Shown here piece by piece: positions 39,109-51,100 of a stretch of DNA of 64,000 nt (position 1 is its first letter; every line of letters begins with the position of its first letter). Under the pieces are notes generated by a model. That model was not told the DNA's origin, made no database searches, and saw nothing but the letters and a program-made list of their open reading frames with translations. The stretch lies in NCBI GenBank assembly GCA_964035545.1, contig OZ037767.1, positions 4,711,680 to 4,775,679 on the forward strand. Reading direction: 5' to 3'. A program made the position numbers and the translations under genes. This DNA comes from Bugula neritina (lineage: Eukaryota > Bryozoa > Gymnolaemata > Cheilostomatida > Bugulidae).

Positions 39109-42100
39109 TTATATCGTATCGTAGTTGGTAGGTGGTACAGGTACGATGGTCAACGTCTCCTCTTCTACTGCAATCACCAAAGGAGCTCTACTAGAGTCCG
39201 TGATTTTATCATTTCTTCTTTTGCAGACTTTTCGTATTCCCCAGGTTATTCCGACCAATACAAGAGCTATAGCAGCTCCAACAAAATATTCTGTAAAAAT
39301 AACAATTAAATGACTAAAAAACATTAGTAACAATACTATTACTTGATGATGTACATGATAATAACATGCATGCAGACTTAATGTAATGGCGCTTTGAGAT
39401 ATTGTATATTTTACACTATGCATATATACATACATACACACTCGTGCACACACACACACACCTCACGCGTGCGCGTGTGTGTGTGCGCACTAAAATGAAA
39501 ACGCCTTAGAGTTTGAAAGCAGATGACCTTTCACTGCGGATATTACAGTGTTTTACAGGAGATCTAAGAAACCTGGTGCTTACGCTGCTGTAGATTATTA
39601 TGAATTTAGTTGAATTTTTATGACCAAAAAACATCTTAAACAATGTAAGTAATAGATTAAAAGTTTGTACTCTGTTTTCACATAAAAATTTGTTCAAAAT
39701 GGTTGCTAATTCAGTTATAGTTGAAAATGTAATTGGTTGCATACCAAAAATAATAGGTCTTGGTTCAGATATCTTTTCGCATTTAAGAGAAGATCTCCTG
39801 CCCCAATTAGATTTCTCCTGGTTGTTCCAGTAACACAACATAATCTCCTCACCATCAGTTTTATAGTAGCCCTCCTTGCACTTGTACACTGCCACTGAGC
39901 CCTTCATTTGCTGATTCGGTATCAACTTTGCATTTTCAATACTCGGGGGCTCGCCGCAACCAAAGTCTATTTTTCGACAATATGCATGCATATGTATTAA
40001 AATCAGCGTGATGACCACATTAGTTATACCACAACAATATATCGTAAATTAATCCCTCAGTTGTTGAAAAAACAATACTGTCAAAAACACAGATTTCAAT
40101 TTGAGCACGAAATGAGCTTGAGCCTTAATTATGCGATCTTCACAGTATGCCTAGAAAACATCTGTTTTGTCTACTAATTCTTATACATATTCTACGTGTT
40201 GCGATGTGATACGAAATTCATGGTCTTATACATACCAAGCTTATACACAATGTTGGCTTTGTCCCCCCCACATATCTGGGTGTTGTCTCCTTCACACGTG
40301 ATATTGCACTGCTCATCAGGGAGTTTTCCATATCGGTTATGACAGCAATCACCACAGTAACACATATTTCCGGCTTGCACACCAGCGTAGTGGTTTCCTA
40401 TATCAGTATAGAAATCCGAAATTATTGTAAGTTATTGTCTAAGTCTGTAGGATATAATACAATATATTTTTATTACGTAAACTTACAATGTCTACTGTAT
40501 GACTAATATATGCTGTACATCTAATTCATAAGTATTGTTATAGTTTTCAGATTTAGGGTTGATGTGTCACCAAGAGAGTCTATTTATCACTAGAGAAACT
40601 TCACCGAGTTAAGTCGAGTAGATATCGTTATATTTTAATACAAGAATACATAATAAAATCTAATGTACAACAGTAATGATACGCACGTCTATTTAATTTA
40701 CAGCACTATCCTCAACTGAGCTAGTAGCGCGAAGCGGCTACTATAACTTATAAAACAGCCTAGCTAATTGGCTAATACATTGTTCCGGGTCAATACGCAA
40801 CCTTGCGTATTGTGTTGCTGGTAGCTCCACGAGCCACCACACTGCCCCCTCCAGCAGAAAGCCCACTTTCTGATAAAATAAAATTCACATAAAAAAAACG
40901 TATACTTCGTTGTGGGGGGGTAAGAGAACAGTATAAAAGTATATACAAAAAAACAACAACTGATAAAATATACAGGTATATATAACGTGCACAAGTAGTA
41001 ATAAGTAAGAGAAGGTCCTATCTACATGTAGAGTACGTGCCACCATTACGATAAGGAATGCCACAGAGAGGTAGGGGAAGAGTAGTATGGAATTGTAGGT
41101 AGACTCAAGTTAACTGCGGGCCGCACGCTTCATGCGTTTAATAGACTCCTGTAAATATTTGAGTTCACTGGATGCAGCCTGCACCCGTGGGGCCAGTCTG
41201 TACACTTCTTGCTCCAAGTCGTGCGCCCTAGCTTCTACTTCACGTAGGTTGCGGGCCCAGGGGGACGAGCGAGAGGAAGTCGGCTGTCTGTGTCTTTTCC
41301 GCTCTGAGGATGGAAGGGAAGGAGGGAGTGTATACGCATTTGTGTCTACCCTCTGTAGTACGACACGAGGAAAGGTATGCGGCATGCGTAGAGGACTGTG
41401 AGGTGGAGAGTTAGTAGACTGTGTAGGTTTATCTGCGGCTCCAGAGATGATGGGTCGCGGGGAAGGGAAGCCTTGCTCCAGGCGAGATAGCCGAGCTGAG
41501 TCAGTGATGAGTGGTTTGATGGCGTTGAGAAAGGCAGGATAGGATGATTCGTCTACTTCATAGACATGCCCTTGATAACACTGCATAGTACGTTGGTGCC
41601 GCAATAGGTAATCACGATTGTAGCTATATTCTCCGCAAGGGCAGAAAGTGGTGATGTAGTGCTGCGGCAAGTGTACTTTTAGTCTGCGGTGGGTTGTGAA
41701 TCGCTGCTGGCAGAGGTTGCATTCACGATTACTCTCACCTCCTTGATGGGTCCTGATTTCTCTCTCTGTGGCAGGGGTAATCCAGTTGGAGGTTGCTTCC
41801 AACTGGGGTGGCAGTTGCCTTGTTGTAGAAGTTGTTGGGGCCGGCTCTGGGTCCCACGCCATCTCTAGAGAAGGTATGCCCGGAGAGACGGGCGCGAGTG
41901 TGTCTACAAAAGTAGAATTATTGTTAGATCGCGGTGGATCTTTACAACATAATTCTAGTGACTGTCGACCGTTGCTAGCCTGAGAGTCACAGCTTTTGGA
42001 ATGCACTCGAGGAACTGATGAATCATGTGTGGACTGACCAAGAACAGTGTCTAGCTCCAGGTCTAACAGACCGTCGGCCATTACAGTGTCTTCATCGTCA

Positions 42101-45100
42101 TTCACATGAAACGTGGTTCCCAGTAATTCTGATTCAATCTGCTGAATTAGTTCAGAATTTACTGGCATCGAGCCCGTTTCCATGAATAGGAATACAAGAC
42201 TTATACTGGCTTACCTGGGAACTCGGTATTAATGTCCATACTCAACGTTCTTGGTAAGGTTGGAGCTGGTTGTGAGATACGTCTGCCTTTGGCGATGTCA
42301 GCATAAGAAAAGGCTGAGCATCGTTTCTGAGGCACGAGGTCGGAACTATTTGCTTTACGCGCATTAATTCCTCCCACTATTCCGCCCTCGCAAAAGTTGA
42401 TATTTGCGTGGGGTTCACAACTCCAACATTTTATCGTACGGTTTTCCCCTCGACTTTCATGTGCGCCGCTTCTAATGCAGTCACATACGAAGTCTTTCAA
42501 ATACGGTGGGGGTTTCCTCGTACGCTGTCCCCTTTCTAGGGGGGGTGACACGCTTGCCGGTTCGTTAGTAGGGGCCTCTAATGGCGTCTCTACTTCACCG
42601 TTAGCGGTCAGCTCTTCTTGTTCTCCGGATGGAGCCCCTCCCTCCGTGGGGGTTTGCACTTCCGGAACCGGCTCGGTTTCTGGAAGTGATGGAATTAGAC
42701 TTGGCGGTGGCGGACACGCTTCTGTTGACAAAAGCTGCCGCTCCTCTCTCACCAAGTTTTCCTCCCGCGGTATGACCACTTCGTATTCAGGTCCATGCCG
42801 CCGTCGCCCGCGCGTCGTTGTCTGCCTCCTGGGCTCTAACAACGGGGGGGGGGGCTTCTCCCACTCCGTCGGGGCTAGCCCAATACGGTTTCAAGCGAGA
42901 CTCATTCTGGATAGACACCTGTCCTGAGCGCTCAATCTTGTACGTATGATTGGGCATAGCCTCGACGACCACGTAGGGGCCTACGAACTTAGGCTTCAGT
43001 TTATCAGCCTGTCCGCGACGCCTACGGTAATTGACCATCCACACCTTATCTCCCGTTTGATAGAGAGGTGGTTCATCGGAATCTTCGTGCCGCACCTTCC
43101 ACTGCTGTTGACGCAGTATATCGTGTGCGGCCTTCATCCGTTCCACCAGTTCACTGGCATACTCGTGAACCGAGTTGTCTTGCTCTGGAACGTGATAGGT
43201 GAGATGGTCAGGGACACGAGTCTCTCTCCCGAGCATCAAGAGGTTTGGGGTCTCACCAGTACTGGTGTGTGGGGTGCTACGGTATGCACGCATGACTTGC
43301 GGCAACACCGTATCCCATTCCTCTTGACCTCGTCCAAGGAGGAGACTTCGGAGTGCATCACCTAGCATCCGGTTGTTGCGCTCCACCACCCCGTTACCTT
43401 GAGGGTGGTAGGGGGTGGTCCTGCTCTGATTTACTCCCCAGAGGTGGCAAAGGTCGCTCATCAGTTGAGACTGGAATTGAGCGCCTTGATCAGAGTGTAT
43501 CTGTTCGGGAAGCCCAAAATAACAGAATACATGTTGGTCTAGTGCCCTGGCCACTGTTGGGGCTGATGCATCTGGGATAGCCAGAGCATCCGCCCACCTA
43601 GTAAAGTGGTCGGTTAGTACTAAGATCCAATTATTGCCTCTGGGGGTCAGGGGCATGGGTCCGACCAGGTCTACAGCGACTACTTGCCAGGGCCTACCAG
43701 CATATAGCCTCCGCCGTCCTGCTTCACCAGGGGGGCGGCTATGCTTACTGGCCTGGCAGATCTCACACTGTTTGACTCTGAGCCGGACGTCACGCTCCAT
43801 CTGCGGCCAATACCACCGGAGTCGTAATTTGGATATCACTCGCTTGACCCCTGCGTGGGCCTGCTTGTGAGTATCCCAAATCAACTCACGGCGGATGGCT
43901 GTGGGGCAGACTACCCTCTTCCTTTCCGGGTGTCTGCCGCTGGCAGCTAGAGAGATGGTTAGCAACCCATCCTGCCCGATCCGCAGCGAGTCCCAACGCT
44001 GACAGTATAGCCGGAACTCGGCGCATCCCTGTCGTATGCGTTCCTCGCTGGGTCGTCGCCCTTCCCTTTTGGCCCGGTATATGTCTGCCACGACTCCAGG
44101 CAGCTCTTCTTGGAGCTTCTTCAGCTCTCGAACATTACCGGCCAGTACAGGGTTGGCGCGGAGGTTTTGTACATCCTCCGGGGACTCATCAACTCTTTGC
44201 CTGAGTTGACCTCGATCCCAGTCAAACGGTGCTCCGTGATGAGCCAGCGTCTCCAACTCGCATCGTGGGGGACCTCCATCCCTCCTCTCGATGTTGAGAC
44301 ACTGTTTGCAACCTCCGTCAGGTCGGCGACTCAACCCATCCGCATTGCTGTGTCTCTTGCCCGGTCGATGTTCGATCCGGTATGAGAATTCAGCTAGGAT
44401 TTCGAGCCACCGGGCGACCTGACTAGAGGGCTCTGCTCTCCTGCACAACCAGATCAGCGAGGCATGATCCGTACGCAGCCGGAACTTCCTGCCATATAGG
44501 TATGGTCTGAAGTGCTTCACTGACTTGATTACTGCCAGCAGCTCCTTGCGGGTAGTGCAGTAATTTCGTTCAGCGGGAGAGAGAGACTTGCTGTAGTAGG
44601 CTACTACTACCTCTTGGCCTTCCTGCACTTGTGACAGCACAGCGCCAACATTCTGGTCACTGGCGTCCATGTCTAGGATGTACTCCAGAGTGGGGTCTGG
44701 GTAGGCCAAGATGGGCGCCGTTAGTAGGCAGCCCTTGAGGCGGTCGAACGCTTCTTGTTCGACTGGAGTCCACTGCCACGTCACTCCCTTTGCGGTGAGC
44801 CGGTTTAACGGCTGGGCTATGCCCGCAAAGTCTGGTATGTATTGTCTGTAATACCCTACCAGCCCCAAGAAAGCCCGGAGTCCGGTCAGGTCTTGGGGGG
44901 TGACCCAGTCTTCTACTGCCCGCACCTTTTCGGGATCCGTTGCCACGCCGTTTCGACCGACAACGTGCCCCAGGTACTTGACCTCCGGCTGCAATAGAGC
45001 GCACTTGGAAGGTTTGAGCTTAAGACCGGCACCTCGGAGTCTCTCGAAAACCTCCTGCAGACGACTGACATGTGTCTCGAAGTCTGGAGAGATTACGATG

Positions 45101-48100
45101 ACATCATCGAGGTAGACCAGCAGTGTCTTCCAATGGAGTCCGCTAAGGACTTGTTCCATCAGCCTCTGGAAGGTGGCTGGGGCGGAGGTTAACCCGAAGG
45201 GCAGCACCTTCCACTTCCACAAACCGTCCCGTGTGATAAACGCCGCTTTCTCTTGGGCGTCGGGACTCAGAGGAACCTGCCAATAGCCGCTTAGCAAGTC
45301 TAATGTACTGAAGTACTTGCTGCCGGCTAGGGCGTCCAATGACTCGTCAATACGAGGTAGAGGGTAGGCGTCCTGTATGGTTACGCTATTGAGTTTGCGG
45401 TAGTCCACACAGAACCGCCAACTGCCGTCTTTCTTCCGGACCAGTACGACTGGCGAGCTCCACGCACTATGGGCGGGCTCTATCAGTCTCCGGTCCAGAA
45501 GATCCCGTACTTGTCGGCTAACCTCCTTCTCTTTCTCCGGCCCCAGCCTGCGCGTGGGCTGCCGGACAGGGACTGTCCCTGCAGTCAGCGGTATTTCGTG
45601 TCTGACAATTCCAGTCAGTCCCACGTCATGCTCTCCGCTGCTGAACACATCACCGTAGTCGCGTAGTAACTTGGCCATAGCTTGGCGTTCTCTGTTACTC
45701 GCGCAGCCGCCACTGGCTGTTTCGTATAACTCCCGGAGATGTGTTGGGACTGCCCCTCGTCCCTGAATAGGGTGTCGAGGGGTTGCCTCCGTCGCGTCAC
45801 CCAGCGACGGGCCCACGTCCTCTTCCTGGACGGAATGGAACCGGCCCAGCATTGACCCAGCTGGGAGCTCAATGGGCTCGGTAAAGGGGTTGACGCACTG
45901 CACTAAGACCTCCCCTCGCTCAGTTAGTCGGTTTAAACTACTGGCGAGTTGGATCCTTTCGTGCGCGCTTTCAACGACCCCGAGCCTGGCTATCCGGTTG
46001 CTGTTCACTCGGCAGTGGATAGTAGCTCTGGAGCGTCCGGGTACGGTGCAGTTTCGAACTACCTGAACACCGCCCACCAGAGGACGCCCAAACTTATCCA
46101 CACAGGCGAGTTCTCGCCCGCCCATCAGCACCACCGACTTACTAAAATCTATTCGGCACTGGTGTTGCTTCAAGAAGGGCATTCCGAGGATAGCATCTTC
46201 CTCCAGTTGACCTATGATAAAGGTCTCCTGTACAGCCTGATCTCGGACACGCCCAGGGAGCTCGATAATACCATAAAAGGGGATACATGACCCGTCTTCC
46301 AGGGTGCCATGTTCTCCAGTATACGGTCGTACTCTATCCCTGTCCCGGCGGGGCAGTGCCTCAAAGACTCTACGACTGAGAAGGTTGGTAGTACAACCGG
46401 AGTCGAGCAGGAAAGTGACGGCGTTGCCAGCCACCTTTCCGGGTAGGAAATAGCTCTCTCCATGTGGTTGTACTTTCACCCCCCCGCATGTGCTGTCCTG
46501 GATTGACAGGACGGCGGGGGTTTCACCCGTGATTTACGGGGCTTCCGGCGGCGAGGTTGGTGCCGGCAGGGTTTGGGGCTCTCCACTGGGCCTTCTGGCT
46601 CCATTTCAGTGGCGGGCTCCTCTTCCCGAGGTAACCGGTGAAACCGGTTAGCGAGTGGCAGGGAGAAGGTACTGGGCCGTCGTGCGGGCCTACTAGTCCT
46701 GCGTGGTACCTGCCACTCGGGTGGAATGTTCCGCCGTGTCCGTACGGACAGACGACGGCGTGTTCCACCATACTCCTTTAGTTGCGGCCCGCGGGGAGGG
46801 AGAGTGTCCGCGGGCCGTGACAGTTTAACGCCCCCTGGTATTGGGGTCGTCCTTTCTGTCCCTGGTCCTGATCAGCGCTACTCCAGCCCTGCCCCACAGG
46901 TGTTGGGGGCACCCGCAGGGCCTGACCGGGGCCAGCACCGGCCAGAATGGTTACCAGTTGTCCCAGCATCTCTACCATACGGTCCACTTCAGCTTCCAGC
47001 GGGAGGGCTTCGGAGCCTGTCGTAGCCCTGGCAGCGCTGACTCCAACTACTGGTGGGTTCCTTTGTGCTCGATGCATTTGGGTAGCCAACAGGTAAGCTT
47101 CTCCAGCCTTCAGGGCATCCTCTATTCTGGTTATCCCTTTAGCTCGTAGGTGATGGTCTAGGCCCAGGTCGTTTAGTGACTGGACAAAGGCGTCATAGGT
47201 GTAACGCTCTTGGTGTTGTGCTGGCAGATCACTATATGCAATCTGCGCCAGCTTCTTCACCGTCGCGGCATGTTCTTGCAGCGAGGTCTGCGGGGTGCGG
47301 CACAATCTCTCTAGCTTGGTCCTAGCGTCTATTACAGAGGTGCCAAAACGGGCCCGCAGCGCAGCCAGTATCCCGTCTACGTCCGTTCCCACTCCGTACG
47401 GCTTGGCTTGCTCCGTCACCGCTCTCCGCAATTGAATAAGGGCCACTCTATGCGGCCATTGAGCAACTTCCATTACCTCTCTAAATTCTTGTATAAATTG
47501 TTCGACATCTTCCGACCCAGTAAAGGTGGGAGCTTTCAAGCAATGTCTATAAGCTTCTTCTCCTTCACGATTCACAGGATTAACAGCATTTCTACGCTCA
47601 CCTTCTACTGGGGGTGGTTGCATTCTAGCATTTTCAGTCTCCATCTTTGATATACACTATCCCACCGCTGCCACCACTGTTATAGTTTTCAGATTTAGGG
47701 TTGATGTGTCACCAAGAGAGTCTATTTATCACTAGAGAAACTTCACCGAGTTAAGTCGAGTAGATATCGTTATATTTTAATACAAGAATACATAATAAAA
47801 TCTAATGTACAACAGTAATGATACGCACGTCTATTTAATTTACAGCACTATCCTCAACTGAGCTAGTAGCGCGAAGCGGCTACTATAACTTATAAAACAG
47901 CCTAGCTAATTGGCTAATACATTGTTCCGGGTCAATACGCAACCTTGCGTATTGTGTTGCTGGTAGCTCCACGAGCCACCACAGTATAACTGCTACAAGT
48001 AAAGCAATTGGTAAAACAATTGCAATTTATATTTTGCCTCTAGTATTTAATTTTTTCCTGTTATGTATTCCATAAATAATTTTATATAAAAACTGCATAA

Positions 48101-51100
48101 AAGCCTGGAAAGCATGAACATTGGAGACTAGTTGTGCTTTTAAAACATTCTATATAGGCTATAGATTCATTTGGAAAATATTTAGAGAGATAAATATATT
48201 ATTTCCAAAAAATAAAGGGACATAAATGAGCAGAAGTGTGCGTGTATAAATACAACAACTTCACTTGATCAGAGAAATTAAATTTGGTAAAAAAAGAAAA
48301 GTTTATCAATTTATTCTTTTTCACACTTTTCCTACTAATTTTGCTACACAATACAATTAAAATAAATAACTAGGTATGATGTAGTAAGATGTGTAAATCT
48401 TTTCTAAAAGAAATTTTAGTTTTTTAAGTTATTTTTCTTTCATCAAGTATTAACTCCCACATAAACTCCTGCTTATAAGCATTTTCTGCCAGCTTTTTAG
48501 CAAAACCTTTGTCCATCATGCAGGTTTAAACACAATCTATTAGTACTGTAAAGGAGAACATTACATAAAATTTATACCATGATTGTAACAGAGTAGGAGA
48601 CATAGCTCGATGGTCATTACTCTACTGAAGTTACTGTGGTACCTGTCTAGCACAGGTAGGCTGGAGGTGTCTTTATAGCATCCCAGGTTTTCATAGGAAA
48701 TAGCCGACAATGTTGACTCTATTAAATATCACAGATACCTTATTTCATCATAGTTTACTACAGTATATTTTATCAAACAACTATCAGATTTACATGCTTA
48801 AAAATGTGTAAAATAGTTTAATTCCTAAATATGAATACACTTATAAATATTTTTTAATGTTAAGGAAATTAGCGTCTATTTAGCTGTATTAGAAATTAAT
48901 GCTCATGTTAATTTATTTTCAACCAGTCTTGACAAATTCTAATGAATTTAAAGAATATCAGCTCTAAATTGAATGTTTTTATTTATTAATTTACTGTATA
49001 AACTATATGATATTTGACTGTAAAATGTAATGTCACAGTTTCAGTTTCTATATAAGACAGGTTTTATAATTAACTTCATACCTCACAATAACTGTATGAT
49101 TATGTAAAATTGCCAATCAGTTATGAAATATAACAAACAGTGGTGATATGGTAGCTTATAGGTCAGATGATTTATAAATAATACAATTCTTAGAATAACT
49201 AACTTGAATCAGTTTTTTCATAAATTGCATTGTTTTTATATCCTTCATTGGAGTTATCAGTTCCCTGGCTTTGTGTTGCACAACCAGTTTCTGAGCCCAC
49301 AAACTTTGTTCCACAATAGCATTTAGATTTATCAGTGAGTGCACCATACCTGAATTCTACAACATAGAAAAAATAGAAAACAGGCGAATCAACTAGTTTC
49401 AAATGGTGTCATCCCATTTAGTACAGTATAATTAAAATTATATGTATTTTATGTGAAATTTATTTTAATATTATTAAAATATATGTATATTTAAATAAAT
49501 TTGGATCAATTGTTTGTTATTTAGCACATAAATAAATTCCTTTCATCTGCGTTAACTTATTAATTTTGCAAAATAAAAAATAGCGTCCAAGTGGGAAGCT
49601 ACCTGGGATGAAACCGTTTCAAATGTCTGAAACACATCATATCCACATTGAAGTTATCTGAGCACCACAACATGGAATTTGACAATAAACTTGGCATGAA
49701 AATTGGAACAGATGGTGCAGAGAAAGATAGTCAAGGTTTTCCCTGTCATATTTTGCTATCAGAACACAAAATAATCTGTATAAAGTCCTTTTGGCCATCA
49801 GATGAACCTTGCTAATGTCATCATATATCTTCTATGCTGGCATGGTGACAATAGCCTAGCACACTATGATTACAAGCTCACACACTGGTTGAAGGTCAGT
49901 AAATGTAATCTTGTAATAATCTATTAAAACGAATGCAAACTGTTCCACGCAGTGGTTTCCGCTTTCTTTGTTGATTAATTCTTTATTTTGAGTACATGAG
50001 ACATTTTATTATATAATTTGAACTCACTACATCAATTTTTTATAATACTTTTAATAATCTTCTATAAACTTTACACTTAACATAAAACAAAGTTTATGGA
50101 CCTGTAGCTAGCATAGTTTATTATAGCGTGTTATGGATTTCAATGTCATAAGCCATGCTATTATAGGTGTCATCCTAGATAGACGCTTCCCAGTTAGACG
50201 CTATTTATTTATATTGGTAAAATATTTTATGTACAATTTATTTGAATGTTATTTAAATATATGCATATTTAAATAAAGTACGTATTGACCACATAAATAA
50301 ATTTCTTTGATCTGCATTAACATATTAATGTTACATATTATTTGCTTCTAGTTTTAACAGATATTTTTTTAATGAGTGTTCATTAATTAAAGATAATGTT
50401 TTTGATTAATATATTACTGTTTTTTTGTCTACACAAGTCTATAAAAATTAGAATATTATTCCAGGTAATTCATGTTAGCTATTATAGCTATTAGCATTAT
50501 AGCTATTTAGCAATCAATGCAACAGTTATATAGGTGTATATTATAGGTATATTACTATATAATTTTATGGTCCCAAAATAAAAAATGGAGTCTAACTGGG
50601 AAGCTTTTATTTGAGATGAAACCCTATTATATACAATAGTTTTTTGCTCAACTCATTATGTATGAAATGTGCTTTATACATGCAATATGAACAAAACAAC
50701 ATTATCAGCTCTAACTTACTAGTACTACATTACGGAGTTTCTTACCTTTGCCATAACATGCTTTTAAACACTGACCAACTTGACCCGGGCTTTCAGTATT
50801 TTTACCCTCAGCAGATAAGGGTAGTTTAATAAAGTTTTCTATCGTATTGTCTGTAAGGGATCCAACGCAATAGCTTCTATAACTGCCTAAATACAAATCA
50901 ATTATTTTATAGAAGAAAGTACTCACTTACATGAGCTAACAAATTTGAAGCTGATATTTGACTCTCTCAATAAGCAGCTCCAAGTTGGAGGTGATATTTG
51001 ACTCTCTCTATAAGCAGCTCCAAGTTGGAGGTGACTGAGTACAGTAGATTGCAGAGGTGGAAAGTGTCATAAAAGCAGTTTTTCAGCCACGCAACTGTTT

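Larger units (their letters stand above)
40536..47983 (-). mobile_element. Full-length Ty3/Gypsy LTR retrotransposon
   Basis: The 7,448-bp element is read on the minus strand. Two 306-bp LTRs appear identical by eye, begin TG and end CA, and are flanked by a 4-bp duplication GTAT (40532-40535 and 47984-47987). Order: LTR, PBS, gag, basic middle frame, protease-RT-RNase H-integrase, C-terminal extension frame, C2H2 ORF, polypurine tract, LTR. The PR-RT-RH-IN order defines Ty3/Gypsy. Its GC content is clearly above the host introns. It sits in sense orientation in the intron between WSC-gene exons 48578-48718 and 40236-40397. Identical LTRs point to a recent insertion. Internal frames are open except at the shifts listed separately, so it may be competent. 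Confidence 0.97.

Noticed and set aside
41110-42854. An envelope gene in the retrotransposon
   Set aside because: Neither 3' frame has a signal peptide, a transmembrane segment or a furin-like site.
44110-46290. Plus-strand ORFs within the pol region
   Set aside because: Shadows of the GC-rich pol gene on the opposite strand.
46476-47644. CCHC zinc knuckle in gag or the middle frame
   Set aside because: No C-x2-C-x4-H-x4-C pattern in any of the frames read.
48410-48535. Minus-strand frame MMDKGFAKKLAENAYKQEF in the WSC-gene intron
   Set aside because: Short, no domain match, ends in a stop, and not needed by the phase-consistent gene model.
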